The notes below the pieces were generated by a model, which had not been told where the DNA came from, did no database searches, and saw only the letters and a list, made by a program, of their open reading frames with translations. DNA of 64,000 nucleotides from Micromonospora profundi (lineage in GTDB: Bacteria > Actinomycetota > Actinomycetes > Mycobacteriales > Micromonosporaceae). Positions within the stretch are counted from its first letter, which is position 1. Every line of letters starts with the position of its first letter. Shown in pieces: positions 34,906 through 43,953 of this stretch. The stretch lies in NCBI RefSeq assembly GCF_011927785.1, contig NZ_JAATJK010000001.1, forward strand, positions 6,202,501 through 6,266,500. Reading direction: 5' to 3'. A program made the translations under genes and the position numbers.

Positions 34906-37900
34906 GTGACGCTGGCGCTCTACCGCAAGTACCGGCCGCGTACCTTCGCCGAGGTCATCGGTCAGGAGCACGTGACCGAGCCGTTGTCGCAGGCGCTGCG
35001 CAGCGGCCGGCTCAACCACGCCTATCTCTTCTCCGGCCCTCGTGGCTGCGGCAAGACGTCAAGCGCCCGGATCCTGGCCCGCTCGCTCAACTGCGAGCAG
35101 GGCCCCACCCCCGAGCCGTGCGGCAAGTGCGAGTCCTGCCGCTCACTGGCCAACGACGGCGGCGGATCCATCGACGTGATCGAGATCGACGCGGCAAGCC
35201 ACGGCGGTGTCGACGACGCCCGTGAGCTGCGCGAGCGCGCGTTCTTCGCGCCGGCCAGCAGCCGCTTCAAGATCTACGTGATCGACGAGGCGCACATGGT
35301 CTCGACACAGGGCTTCAACGCCCTGCTCAAGCTCGTCGAGGAGCCCCCGGAGTACGTCAAGTTCATCTTCGCCACCACCGAACCGGAGAAGGTCCTCGGC
35401 ACTATCCGGTCGCGGACCCACCACTACCCGTTCCGGCTGATCCCGCCGAAGGTGCTCCGCCCGTACCTCGAGCAACTCACCCAGGCCGAGGGCGTCGCGG
35501 TCGAACCGGCGGTCTTCCCGCTCGTGGTCCGTGCCGGTGGCGGCAGCGCCCGGGACAGCCTCTCCGTGCTCGACCAGCTCATCGCTGGCGCCGGCCCCGA
35601 AGGCGTCAGCTACGCGCGGGCCGCGGCCCTGCTCGGGGTCACCGACGCCGCGCTCATCGACGAGATGTGCGACGCGCTGGCCGCCGGGGATGGCGCCGCC
35701 GCGTACGCCACGGTCGACCGGGTGGCCGAGGCCGGCCACGACCCACGCCGGTTCGCAGCCGATCTGCTGGAGCGGCTGCGCGACCTGATCGTGCTGCAGC
35801 AGGTGCCGGACGCCGCCGCGAAGGGCCTCATCGACGGCCCCGCCGACCAGATCGAGCGGATGGCCGCCCAAGCCTCCCAGCTCGGCCCGGGCACGCTGTC
35901 CCGCTGCGCCGACATCGTCCACGACGGCCTGGTGGAGATGCGCGGCACCACCGCGCCCCGGCTGCTGCTGGAGCTGATCTGCGCCCGGATGCTCCTGCCC
36001 GGCGCCGACGACTCCACCCGCGGCCTGCTCCAACGCCTGGAACGCATGGAGCGCCGTCTCACCCTGACCGGCACCGACGCGCCGCCGGCCGCCGCAACCA
36101 ACCCAGGGGTACGCCCACAGCAAGCCCCTCCGGTTCCGGCTGCCGCACCGACCTCTGCACCGCCATGGTCCGTCGACCCGGTGGCGCCCTCGGCGCAGAC
36201 CACCGCTGCCTCGGGTGTTACCGATTCCGGCTCTGCCGCGTCGCATGCTGCGGGTGTCGACTCGCCGATCGCGGTGTCGCCCGGCGCGTCAGCCGGCGGG
36301 CAGGCAGTCGCCGATCGGGCCGTACCCGTCTCGCCCGCCGGGCCGGGCACCGGCTCGCCGGCCCCACGCCGTGTGGTGCCGCCGTCGGCGGTGCTACCCG
36401 ACCCGGCCACGCCCGAGCCGCCTCGACCGGGTGCGCCGGCCGCTGCGCTGGACGCGGTAGCGGTCCGACGGGTCTGGCCCGACGTGGTCGGCAAGGTCAA
36501 CCGGACCAACAAGCGGATCGCCGCCCTCATGCGCGACGCCGTGGTACGCGAACTCGACGGCGACATGCTGGTGTTGACGGTGAAGTCGACAGTGCTGGCC
36601 AAGATGATGGCCGACCACGCGGCGGTGCTCACCGATGCGCTCTACGAGGAGTTGGGCGGGCGCTGGCAGATCCGCTGCGAGGTGGCCGGCGAACGGGGCG
36701 CCGCGTCGCTGTCCGGCCCGCCGCGCTCGCAGCCAGCCGCACCGGCCCGTCCCGCCGCACCGCCGGCCGCACCTGCCGAGCCGTCGGCACCGAATCCATC
36801 TGCCGCAGTCGCAACGCCGGGCACGGAGCCGGCCGCGACGAGCCTGAACGCCCCGTCGGGCGCACCGGGTGCCTCGAACATGCACGGCGCTGCCGCCGCA
36901 GGCGCGCAACCCGCCTCGGGGAACGTGCACGCCACGTCGGGCGCGCAGCCCGCGACGAGCATCAACACCACTGCTGCTCCGCCGAGCGCTCAGCCCACCG
37001 CGCGGATATCAACCGCCGCTTCCGGCCCGACCAGCGCGCCGCCTGCCCAAGCGAATCCGACAGGCGTCGCCGGCCCGGGTGCCCGTGGCGGCGTAGCTGC
37101 TGGAACGGGTGCGCCCGGTGGCCAGGGCTCCGGGGGACCCGCCTCCGGTAGCCACGGCAACGGTGGCCTGGGCTCTAGTGGCCTGGGCTCCGGCGGCCAC
37201 GGTGCGGGCCAGCAGGGTGGAGCGCCGCCCACCGCTGCGGCGGATGACGATGACGACTGGCCGGAGGCGGCCCGCCCCGGCGGCGATGCCGCCGCTGCCG
37301 AGGCGACGGATGACGAGGACTGGCCGGAGGCCGCCCGTCCGGGTGGCGTGTCGGCCGGAAGCGACGCGGGCACCGGCGCACTTGACGGCTCCGGCTCGGC
37401 GCCTACAGCGACCGGCACGCACGGCACGGGCACTATCGGCACCGGCAGTAACGCCACGGGCACTATCGGCACGGGCAGCAACGCCACGGGCACTATCGGC
37501 ACGGGCAGCAACGGTGCCGGCGGTCACGGCACCGGCGCGCACAGCGCTGGAGCAGGTAATTCCGGTCCAGCCGCCAGCGGCGGTAACCCGGGGGCGCGCG
37601 GGAACTCGGCACCGGCGGCCCGGCAGCCGGCTTCAGCCGGTGGTGCCCCGGTGAGCAGTGCCATCGCCGCAGCTCGCGCGGCGGCTGCGGGGCGCGGTGC
37701 GCGTACCGCATCGGCAGGCCGGCCTCCCGCGGACGCCGAATGGGCCGGCGAACCGCCCTACGACCCGGACTTCGACGGACCGTTGCGGGGCGGGCGGCCC
37801 GGCGCGGCGGCACCGGCGGCGACGCCCACCTACGAGGGATTCGACCCGGGCGACGAGCCGTTGGACGAGGTCATCGACGAGAAGACCGCCCGGGAGTCCA

Positions 37901-37974
37901 GCGAGGAGCAGGCGGTACGGCTGCTCCGCGAGACGTTCGGCGCCGAGAAGATCGACGAGGTCGACGCCCGCTAG
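34906..37974 (+). CDS. dnaX: DNA polymerase III subunits gamma and tau
   Basis: 1022 residues: clamp-loader ATPase. The AAA+ module (about 1-230) has Walker A GPRGCGKTS (about 44-52), a zinc module with four cysteines (CEQGP...CGKCESC, about 64-79), Walker B VIDEAHM and sensor-1 TTEPEKVL. The collar domain follows to about 370. A conserved segment at about 520-600 (VWPDVVGKVNRTNKRIAALM) is the tau domain. It is flanked by very long Ala/Pro/Gly/Thr-rich linkers (about 390-520 and 600-960) that make the protein far longer than most DnaX, and it ends with conserved EEQAVRLLRETFGAEKIDEV. GTG 34906 has GAGGAGG upstream. Confidence 0.95.
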   Translation: MTLALYRKYRPRTFAEVIGQEHVTEPLSQALRSGRLNHAYLFSGPRGCGKTSSARILARSLNCEQGPTPEPCGKCESCRSLANDGGGSIDVIEIDAASHGGVDDARELRERAFFAPASSRFKIYVIDEAHMVSTQGFNALLKLVEEPPEYVKFIFATTEPEKVLGTIRSRTHHYPFRLIPPKVLRPYLEQLTQAEGVAVEPAVFPLVVRAGGGSARDSLSVLDQLIAGAGPEGVSYARAAALLGVTDAALIDEMCDALAAGDGAAAYATVDRVAEAGHDPRRFAADLLERLRDLIVLQQVPDAAAKGLIDGPADQIERMAAQASQLGPGTLSRCADIVHDGLVEMRGTTAPRLLLELICARMLLPGADDSTRGLLQRLERMERRLTLTGTDAPPAAATNPGVRPQQAPPVPAAAPTSAPPWSVDPVAPSAQTTAASGVTDSGSAASHAAGVDSPIAVSPGASAGGQAVADRAVPVSPAGPGTGSPAPRRVVPPSAVLPDPATPEPPRPGAPAAALDAVAVRRVWPDVVGKVNRTNKRIAALMRDAVVRELDGDMLVLTVKSTVLAKMMADHAAVLTDALYEELGGRWQIRCEVAGERGAASLSGPPRSQPAAPARPAAPPAAPAEPSAPNPSAAVATPGTEPAATSLNAPSGAPGASNMHGAAAAGAQPASGNVHATSGAQPATSINTTAAPPSAQPTARISTAASGPTSAPPAQANPTGVAGPGARGGVAAGTGAPGGQGSGGPASGSHGNGGLGSSGLGSGGHGAGQQGGAPPTAAADDDDDWPEAARPGGDAAAAEATDDEDWPEAARPGGVSAGSDAGTGALDGSGSAPTATGTHGTGTIGTGSNATGTIGTGSNATGTIGTGSNGAGGHGTGAHSAGAGNSGPAASGGNPGARGNSAPAARQPASAGGAPVSSAIAAARAAAAGRGARTASAGRPPADAEWAGEPPYDPDFDGPLRGGRPGAAAPAATPTYEGFDPGDEPLDEVIDEKTARESSEEQAVRLLRETFGAEKIDEVDAR
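37426..37515 (+). repeat. three 30-bp tandem repeats in the dnaX linker
   Basis: In-frame 30-bp units (start 37426, 37456, 37486; the last is diverged at its end) coding ten-residue T-G-T-I-G-T-G-S-N-A repeats. A longer DDWPEAARPGG segment is also duplicated about 150 bp upstream. Confidence 0.9.
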
Positions 37975-38016
37975 TCAAACCGTGCGCGCCCCAACCTCGC
38001 CCGTCCCAACCTCGCG

Positions 38017-38093
38017 CGTCGATCATGGAGTTGTGGTGGGGGACAAACCACCCTTCACTGATCAAAGCGGGCACCACAACTCCATGATCGACG
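38017..38093. repeat. dispersed inverted repeat, copy 1
   Basis: Perfect 22-bp arms, 38017-38038 and 38072-38093, around a 33-bp spacer; the arm core is GATCATGGAGTTGTGGTG. The same arms occur at 57252-57327 with a different spacer. It follows dnaX by 42 bp and its right half lies inside the end of the convergent DUF998 gene. Confidence 0.9.
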
Positions 38094-38789
38094 GGGCGAG
38101 GGTGGGACGGGCAGGGCGGGGCTAGGCGGGGCAGGGGCGCCGGGGGCTGGGGTTGGAGTTTCGGCTAGTAGGACTCCTGCACAGCAGGCCCACAGGGGGA
38201 ACGGGAGTACGGCTATGCGTTCCATGCCTCCTACCCCGATCCCTATGCCTTGTTGGGCGGCGAACAGCACTGTTCCTACCAGCGCGGTGAGCCCGGCGGC
38301 GAGGGTGAGCCGCCGCCACCGGCCGAGCAGTGTGCTGCCTGGGGCGAAGCCGGCGAGGAGCAGGCCGATGTTGCCCACTCCCATGATCAGGAACGCGCCG
38401 AGGACGTGCAGGTTCTCGTCGACGTCGGCCGGGTAGCGGGCGGCGAGGGCGTACCCGATGGTGGCCAGCAGTAGCAGCGCCTGGGCCGAGCGGACCACAC
38501 CGCCGCGACCGAGGATGCGCCAGGTCAGCAGGAGGCCGACGGCGAGGAGTGCGGCGGTGGCCAGCATCGCGGTGTTCATCAGCGGGTGCCAGGGCGAGCA
38601 GACGTAGCGGGGGCGGGTGGTGTCCCAGATCCCGCAGTGGACGTTGCCGAGGTCGCTGATGTTGTTGGTGGCCCAGCTGTAGGTGGGGTCCTGCCAGCGC
38701 AGGCCGGTCACCAGGTTGGCGACCAGGAAGACCGGTGCCGCGGCCACCAAGCACAACGCGCCGACGCGGCCGGTGCGGTTGAGATTCAT
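38055..38789 (-). CDS. DUF998 family membrane protein
   Basis: 244 residues with about six helices; SWATNNISDLGNVHCG (about 39-54) is the DUF998 signature region near the first extracytoplasmic loop. Function unknown in the family. The last 25-30 residues (proline-rich, then SPRRSWSCGARFDQ) are partly encoded by the right arm of the dispersed inverted repeat, so the original C-terminus was probably replaced or extended. It sits between dnaX and ybaB on the opposite strand, breaking the usual dnaX-ybaB-recR order. Start ATG 38789. Confidence 0.8.
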   Translation of the reverse strand: MNLNRTGRVGALCLVAAAPVFLVANLVTGLRWQDPTYSWATNNISDLGNVHCGIWDTTRPRYVCSPWHPLMNTAMLATAALLAVGLLLTWRILGRGGVVRSAQALLLLATIGYALAARYPADVDENLHVLGAFLIMGVGNIGLLLAGFAPGSTLLGRWRRLTLAAGLTALVGTVLFAAQQGIGIGVGGMERIAVLPFPLWACCAGVLLAETPTPAPGAPAPPSPALPVPPSPRRSWSCGARFDQ

Positions 38790-38977
38790 GACGTCGAGCA
38801 GACCAGCGCGGCGGTGCCCGGCGCACTACCGCCAGATGGCCGATTGAGGGTGGTGGTAGCCGTACCCGGGGTCGTTCCGGCTGCTCGGCGTGGGCGCGCG
38901 CACCGGGCGGGGCGGGGGCGGCCACAGCGGTTAGGCTGGGCGGCGGCCGAGCAGACGAGTGCGAGAAGGAGCCATCC

Positions 38978-39310
38978 GTGCGCCCAGGTGGACAGCCGAA
39001 CATGCAGCAGATGCTGAAGCAGGCGCAGAAGATGCAGCAGCAGATCGCCGCCGCGCAGGCCGAGTTGGCCGAGGCCGAGCTGACCGGTACGGCGGGCGGT
39101 GGACTTGTCACCGCGACCGTGTCCGGCTCCGGTGAGCTGAAGGCGATCAAGATCGACCCGAAGGCCGTCGACGCGGACGACGTTGAGACGCTTGAGGACC
39201 TTGTGGTTGCGGCCGTGCACAACGCCGCCGAGGCCGCACGGGAGCTGACCGAGCGCAAGATGGGCCCGGTCGCCGGTGGCATGGGCGGCCTCGGCCTGCC
39301 CGGTTTCTGA
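38978..39310 (+). CDS. YbaB/EbfC family nucleoid-associated protein
   Basis: 110 residues. Typical start [23 protein letters not shown] (a long helix), then a three-stranded sheet region [19 protein letters not shown] and a C-terminal helix with a Gly/Met tail. Homologues bind DNA as tweezer-shaped dimers. It is 9 bp upstream of recR, the conserved pair. GTG 38978 has AAGGAG upstream with 7-nt spacing. Confidence 0.93.
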   Translation: MRPGGQPNMQQMLKQAQKMQQQIAAAQAELAEAELTGTAGGGLVTATVSGSGELKAIKIDPKAVDADDVETLEDLVVAAVHNAAEAARELTERKMGPVAGGMGGLGLPGF

Positions 39311-39318
39311 GCCGGCAG

Positions 39319-39912
39319 ATGTACGAAGGTGCCATCCAGGACCTGATCGACGAGCTCGGTCGGCTGCCGGGCGTCGGCCCGAAGAGCGCTCAGCGGATCG
39401 CGTTCCACGTCCTGTCGGCGGATCCGGCCGACGTCAACCGGCTGGCCGGCGCGCTGCGCAAGGTCAAGGAGCTGGTGCGGTTCTGCACGACCTGCTACAA
39501 CGTGGCCGAGTCCGAGCAGTGCCGGATCTGCCGCGACCCGCGCCGCACCAACGAGGTGCTGTGCGTGGTCGAGGAGCCCAAGGACGTGGTGGCCATCGAG
39601 CGGACCGGCGAGTTCCGGGGTCGCTACCACGTGCTCGGCGGCGCGATCAATCCGCTGGAGGGGATCGGGCCGGACAACCTGCGTATCCGGGAGTTGCTGA
39701 TCCGGCTCGGTGACGGGACGGTGCGGGAGTTGATCCTTGCCACCGACCCGAACACCGAGGGCGAGGCGACCGCCACCTACCTGGCGCTGATGGTGAAGCC
39801 CATGGGCATCGCGGTGACCCGGTTGGCCAGTGGGCTGCCGGTCGGGGGCGACCTGGAGTACGCCGACGAGATCACCCTTGGTCGGGCCTTCGAGGGGCGC
39901 CGGGCAGTCTGA
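39319..39912 (+). CDS. recR: recombination mediator RecR
   Basis: 197 residues, full length. Helix-hairpin-helix [18 protein letters not shown] (about 13-30), zinc finger with C56, C59, C68 and C71, and a Toprim domain containing [13 protein letters not shown] and [16 protein letters not shown]. RecR works with RecF/RecO to load RecA on gapped DNA. Same transcript as ybaB, ending at a strong hairpin. Confidence 0.97.
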   Translation: MYEGAIQDLIDELGRLPGVGPKSAQRIAFHVLSADPADVNRLAGALRKVKELVRFCTTCYNVAESEQCRICRDPRRTNEVLCVVEEPKDVVAIERTGEFRGRYHVLGGAINPLEGIGPDNLRIRELLIRLGDGTVRELILATDPNTEGEATATYLALMVKPMGIAVTRLASGLPVGGDLEYADEITLGRAFEGRRAV

Positions 39913-39930
39913 AATCCGTTTCGTGCAGCC

Positions 39931-39963
39931 GATGGTCGGCACCCGGTCCGGGTGCCGACCATC
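39931..39963 (+). terminator. ybaB-recR terminator
   Basis: Perfect 14-bp stem (39931-39944 with 39950-39963), 5-nt loop, 18 bp after the recR stop. No U-tract. Confidence 0.8.
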
Positions 39964-40237
39964 ACCACGTCATGCCCTTGTCGCTGCCCTGAATTGATCT
40001 GACACCTGCGTGCTCATCGGGCCGGTTAGACGTAACAGTTTGGCATCGTGGATTCAGATTGTTCGGTGCAGAGCGATGTTGGCCTTCGATTCGAATGTCA
40101 AACGGCTGTTGGGGCACGATCCGATACCAACCGTCCACCCGCCTGTTTCCGGCTGGACGCCACGGGAGCTATGGTCACCGCCATCGGTGACCCCTGTCAC
40201 CACGTTGTCCGTACCCCCAAGGACGAGGTGAAGCACG
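39964..40237 (+). promoter_or_regulatory. 274-bp upstream region of the peptide-importer operon
   Basis: Non-coding and AT-richer than its surroundings at 40000-40100, fitting a promoter; a TTGGCA-like -35 lies near 40040 but no clear -10 partner was found. A GGTGAC-4-GTCACC dyad lies at about 40186-40202, about 35 bp before the substrate-binding protein start, and could be an operator. No reading frame is convincing. Confidence 0.4.
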
Positions 40238-41899
40238 ATGCGTGCACCCAGGCCGAAGGTCGCGATCGCGGCCGTCGCGGTCGCGGCCCTCGCGGTAGCA
40301 GGCTGCGCCGAGAGCAACCGCGACGACAGTTCCAGCGATAGTAAGAAGGACACCCTCGTCTTCGGCGTCGCCGGAGACCCGAAGGTGCTCGACCCGAGCT
40401 TCGCCAGCGACGGCGAGTCGCTGCGTGTGGCGCGTCAGGTCTTCGAGACCCTGGTCCGCCCGGAGGAGGGTGGCACCAAGGTCACCCCCGGTCTGGCCGA
40501 GTCCTGGACCCCGGACGCCGCCGGCACCACCTGGACCTTCAAGCTCCGCTCCGGTGTGAAGTTCCACGACGGCACCGACTTCAACGCCGAGGCCGTCTGC
40601 GTCAACTTCAACCGTTGGTACAACGCCAAGGGCCTCATGCAGAGCCCGGACGTGACCGCGTACTGGCAGGACGTCATGGGTGGCTTCGCCGCCAACGAGA
40701 ACGCGGACCTGCCGCCGAGCCTCTTCAAGTCCTGCGCCGCCAAGGACGCGACCACCGTGGACCTGTCGTTCACGCGGGTCTCCAGCAAGATCCCGGCCGC
40801 GCTGATGCTGCCCTCGTTCTCCATCCACAGCCCGAAGGCGCTGCAGGAGTTCGACGCCAGCAACGTGGGCGGCACCGCGGACGACATCAAGTACCCGTCG
40901 TACGCCACTGAGCACCCGACCGGCACCGGCCCGTTCAAGTTCAAGTCCTGGGACGTCGCGAACAAGACGCTGACCCTGGAGCGCAACGAGGACTACGCCG
41001 GCACCAAGGCCAAGCTGAAGACCCTGATCTTCAAGACGATCTCGGACGAGAACGCTCGCAAGCAGGCGCTGCGCTCCGGTGACATCCAGGGTTACGACCT
41101 GGTTGGCCCGGCCGACGTTGAGCCGCTGAAGAGCGAGGGCTTCAACATGCTCACCCGCCCGGCGTTCAACGTGCTCTACCTGGCGATCAACCAGAAGGGC
41201 AACCCGAAGCTCGCCGACCTGAAGGTCCGGCAGGCCATCGCGTACGCGCTGAACCGTCAGCAGCTTGTCGACTCGAAGCTGCCCCCGGGCGCCAAGGTCG
41301 CCGACAACTTCATGCCCGACACCGTCGAGGGCTGGAACGGCGACGTCACCAAGTACACCTACGACCCGGCCAAGGCGAAGGCGCTGCTGGCCGAGGCCGG
41401 CGCGTCGAACCTCACGCTGAAGTTCCACTACCCGACCGAGGTCACCCGGCCGTACATGCCGAACCCGAAGGACATCTTCGAGCTGCTCTCGGCGGACCTG
41501 AAGGCGGTCGGCATCACGGTCGAGGCGATCCCGCTCAAGTGGAGCCCGGACTACCTCAACGCTACGACCTCGGGCAACAAGCACGACCTGCACTTCCTCG
41601 GCTGGACCGGTGACTACGGCGACGCCTACAACTTCATCGGTACGTTCTTCGACCGGCCGAAGGACGAGTGGGGCTTCAACAACAAGGCCCTGTTCGACCA
41701 GTTCAAGGACGCGGACGGCACCGCCGACATCGCGGCCCGGACCGAGAAGTACAAGGCCCTGAACAAGTCCGTGATGGACTTCCTGCCTGGTGTGCCGATC
41801 TCGCACTCGCCGCCGGCGATCGTGTTCGGCAAGGACGTGACCGGCGTCAAGGCGAGCCCGCTCACCGACGAGCGCTTCGCCACCGCCGAGTTCAAGTAA
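40238..41899 (+). CDS. peptide ABC transporter substrate-binding lipoprotein
   Basis: 553 residues, family 5 solute-binding protein. Lipoprotein signal MRAPRPKVAIAAVAVAALAV ends AGC (Cys23). The mature part has the family opening GDPKVLDPSFASDGESLRVARQ, KFHDGTDFNAEAVCVNFNRW, and AYALNRQQLVD. It binds di- or oligopeptides outside the membrane and delivers them to the permease encoded next. First gene of a five-gene operon. AAGGACGAGG precedes ATG 40238. An intercistronic hairpin downstream suggests it is made in excess over the other subunits. Confidence 0.95.
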   Translation: MRAPRPKVAIAAVAVAALAVAGCAESNRDDSSSDSKKDTLVFGVAGDPKVLDPSFASDGESLRVARQVFETLVRPEEGGTKVTPGLAESWTPDAAGTTWTFKLRSGVKFHDGTDFNAEAVCVNFNRWYNAKGLMQSPDVTAYWQDVMGGFAANENADLPPSLFKSCAAKDATTVDLSFTRVSSKIPAALMLPSFSIHSPKALQEFDASNVGGTADDIKYPSYATEHPTGTGPFKFKSWDVANKTLTLERNEDYAGTKAKLKTLIFKTISDENARKQALRSGDIQGYDLVGPADVEPLKSEGFNMLTRPAFNVLYLAINQKGNPKLADLKVRQAIAYALNRQQLVDSKLPPGAKVADNFMPDTVEGWNGDVTKYTYDPAKAKALLAEAGASNLTLKFHYPTEVTRPYMPNPKDIFELLSADLKAVGITVEAIPLKWSPDYLNATTSGNKHDLHFLGWTGDYGDAYNFIGTFFDRPKDEWGFNNKALFDQFKDADGTADIAARTEKYKALNKSVMDFLPGVPISHSPPAIVFGKDVTGVKASPLTDERFATAEFK

Positions 41900-41921
41900 G
41901 TCCTGATCTGACGCAAGGAAC

Positions 41922-41954
41922 GCGGGCGGGCGCTGTCGCACAGCGCCCGCCCGC
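41922..41954 (+). terminator. intercistronic hairpin after the substrate-binding protein gene
   Basis: Perfect 14-bp GC stem (41922-41935 with 41941-41954), 5-nt loop, 22 bp after the stop and 27 bp before the permease. Such stems after binding-protein genes usually stabilise the upstream mRNA or cause partial termination. Confidence 0.65.
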
Positions 41955-41981
41955 AACCCTCCGCACCCCTTCGAGGCCGCC

Positions 41982-42986
41982 GTGTTCCGGTTCATCGTCA
42001 GGCGCCTGCTTCAGCTGATACCCACGCTGTTCGGGCTCTCCCTTCTGCTCTTCATCTGGCTCCGCCGGCTGCCCGGCGGCCCGGAGACCGCGATCCTCGG
42101 CGAGCGCGGTACGCCCGAGATGCGTGCCGCCATCCGCCGCAACATGGGCCTCGACGAGCCCATCCTGGTGCAGTACGGGCGGTTCGTTCGCCGGATGATC
42201 AAGCTCGATCTGGGCACCTCGACCTCCACGAAGCGGGCGGTCACCACCGAGTTCATCGAGCGCTTCCCCGGAACCGTGGAGCTGACGATCACCGCGATGG
42301 TGATCGCGATCGGCGTCGGCATCCCGCTGGGCTATCTGGCCGCCCGCCGTCGGGGCCGGTTCCTGGACCACGCCTCGGTGGGCGGGTCGCTGATCGGCAT
42401 CTGCATCCCGGTCTTCTTCCTCGGCTACGTGCTCAAGGCGATCTTCTCGGAGAACCTGCACTGGTTCCCGTCCAGCGGTCGGCAGGACCCGACGCTCGGC
42501 GCGACCCGGATCACCAACTTCTTCGTCCTCGACGGGCTCATGACCCGCGAGTGGGACGCGGCAGCCGACGCCCTCTGGCATCTCGTGCTGCCCGCCATCG
42601 CGCTGGCCAGCATCCCGCTGGCGATCATCGTCCGGATCACCCGGGCGAGCGTGCTGGAGGTGCTCAACGAGGACTTCGTCCGGACCGCCGAGGCCAAGGG
42701 TCTGACCGAGCGGACGGTCCGTACCCGGCACGTGCTGCGTAACGCGATGCTGCCGGTGGCCACGTCGATCGGCCTGCTCGCCGGCGGTCTGCTCTCCGGC
42801 GCCGTACTGACCGAGACCGTCTTCGCCTTCAGCGGCATCGGGGCCTTCGTCGCCGAGGCCATCGGCCAACGCGACTATCCGGTGCTGATGGGCTTCATTC
42901 TGATCATCGCGGTGGTGTACGTGCTGGTGAACCTTCTGGTCGACCTCTCCTACAGCTTCATCGACCCGAGGGTGAGGGTGCGATGA
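41982..42986 (+). CDS. dppB: peptide ABC transporter permease, DppB type
   Basis: 334 residues. N-terminal helix in VRRLLQLIPTLFGLSLLLFI and five more helices; extracytoplasmic loop after helix 1 contains the typical RRNMGLDEPILVQYGRF. The cytoplasmic EAA loop, which docks the ATPases, is EDFVRTAEAKGLTERTVRTRHVLRNAMLP (about 228-256). GTG 41982. Its stop overlaps the next start by 4 bp (ATGA), so the permeases are coupled. Confidence 0.94.
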   Translation: MFRFIVRRLLQLIPTLFGLSLLLFIWLRRLPGGPETAILGERGTPEMRAAIRRNMGLDEPILVQYGRFVRRMIKLDLGTSTSTKRAVTTEFIERFPGTVELTITAMVIAIGVGIPLGYLAARRRGRFLDHASVGGSLIGICIPVFFLGYVLKAIFSENLHWFPSSGRQDPTLGATRITNFFVLDGLMTREWDAAADALWHLVLPAIALASIPLAIIVRITRASVLEVLNEDFVRTAEAKGLTERTVRTRHVLRNAMLPVATSIGLLAGGLLSGAVLTETVFAFSGIGAFVAEAIGQRDYPVLMGFILIIAVVYVLVNLLVDLSYSFIDPRVRVR

Positions 42987-43945
42987 CCCTCAGCCCGGGC
43001 AAGAAGCGCGAAAAGATCGACCGGCTCTCGGAGTTGGCCGCCCGCGACGACGAGCGTGGCGTCAGCCTGTGGCAGGAGGCTTTCCGCCGGCTGCGCGGTA
43101 ACCCGGCGGCAGTCGTCGGTGCGGTCATCCTGGCGATCTTCGTGTTGGTCGCGGTGATCGGGCCGTTCCTCGTGCCGTACGCGCCGACCGACACGATCGG
43201 CATCCGTGAGGGTCTGATCAAGCCGGGTGTCATCCCCGGCCCCAACGGCGACCACTGGTTCGGCTACGACCACCAGGGTCGTGACGAGTTCAGCCGGATG
43301 ATTGTGGGTGCCCGGCAGACTCTGCTGGTCGGCGTGGTCTCCACACTGATCGGCCTGGCGGTCGGCGCGCTCATCGGCGGCGTCTCCGGTGCCGCGGCCG
43401 GCCTCGGTGGCCGGTGGGGGCGGTGGATCGACACCACCCTGATGCGGTTCGTCGACATGCTGCTGGCGATGCCGAGCCTGCTGCTGGCGGTAAGCATCGC
43501 CGCGCTGCTCGGTGCCAGCCTGACCACTGTGATGATCGCGGTCGGCGTGGTCTCGGTGCCGGTCTTCGCCCGGCTGCTGCGCGGCTCGATGATCTCCCAG
43601 GCCAACAGCGACTACGTGCTGGCGGCCACCTCGCTCGGCGTGAAGAAGTCGAAGATCGCACTGACCCACGTGGTGCCGAACTCCCTCGCCCCGGTGATCG
43701 TGCAGGCCACCCTGACCCTGGCCACCGCGATCATCGAGGCCGCGGCGCTCTCGTTCCTGGGTCTGGGCAACCCCGACACCGCCGTACCGGAATGGGGGGT
43801 CATGCTCGCCGACGCGCAGCAGTACCTCGGCATCCGACCGTCACTGGCGATCTACCCGGCGGTCGCGATCATCATCACCGCGCTCGGCTTCACCCTGCTG
43901 GGTGAGGCGATGCGCGAGGCCCTCGACCCGAAGCTGCGGAAGTAG
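42983..43945 (+). CDS. dppC: peptide ABC transporter permease, DppC type
   Basis: 320 residues. A DppC-type N-terminal segment (SLWQEAFRRLRGNPAAVVGA) precedes six helices, and the motif HWFGYDHQGRDEFSRMIVGAR (about 92-112) is characteristic. The EAA loop is SDYVLAATSLGVKKSKIALTHVVPNSLAP. Heterodimer partner of the DppB-type subunit. Starts within the end of the preceding gene and ends 8 bp before the first ATPase gene. Confidence 0.94.
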   Translation: MTLSPGKKREKIDRLSELAARDDERGVSLWQEAFRRLRGNPAAVVGAVILAIFVLVAVIGPFLVPYAPTDTIGIREGLIKPGVIPGPNGDHWFGYDHQGRDEFSRMIVGARQTLLVGVVSTLIGLAVGALIGGVSGAAAGLGGRWGRWIDTTLMRFVDMLLAMPSLLLAVSIAALLGASLTTVMIAVGVVSVPVFARLLRGSMISQANSDYVLAATSLGVKKSKIALTHVVPNSLAPVIVQATLTLATAIIEAAALSFLGLGNPDTAVPEWGVMLADAQQYLGIRPSLAIYPAVAIIITALGFTLLGEAMREALDPKLRK

Positions 43946-43953
43946 GCCCCCTG

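Noticed and set aside
38017..38093. Repeat considered as a CRISPR fragment
   Set aside because: Only two arms in inverted orientation, no direct repeat-spacer series and no cas gene.
38122..39942. 606-codon minus-strand frame across ybaB and recR
   Set aside because: Antisense to recR and ybaB and in a different frame from the DUF998 gene; no recognisable domain.
40175..41995. 606-codon minus-strand frame
   Set aside because: Antisense shadow of the peptide-binding lipoprotein gene.
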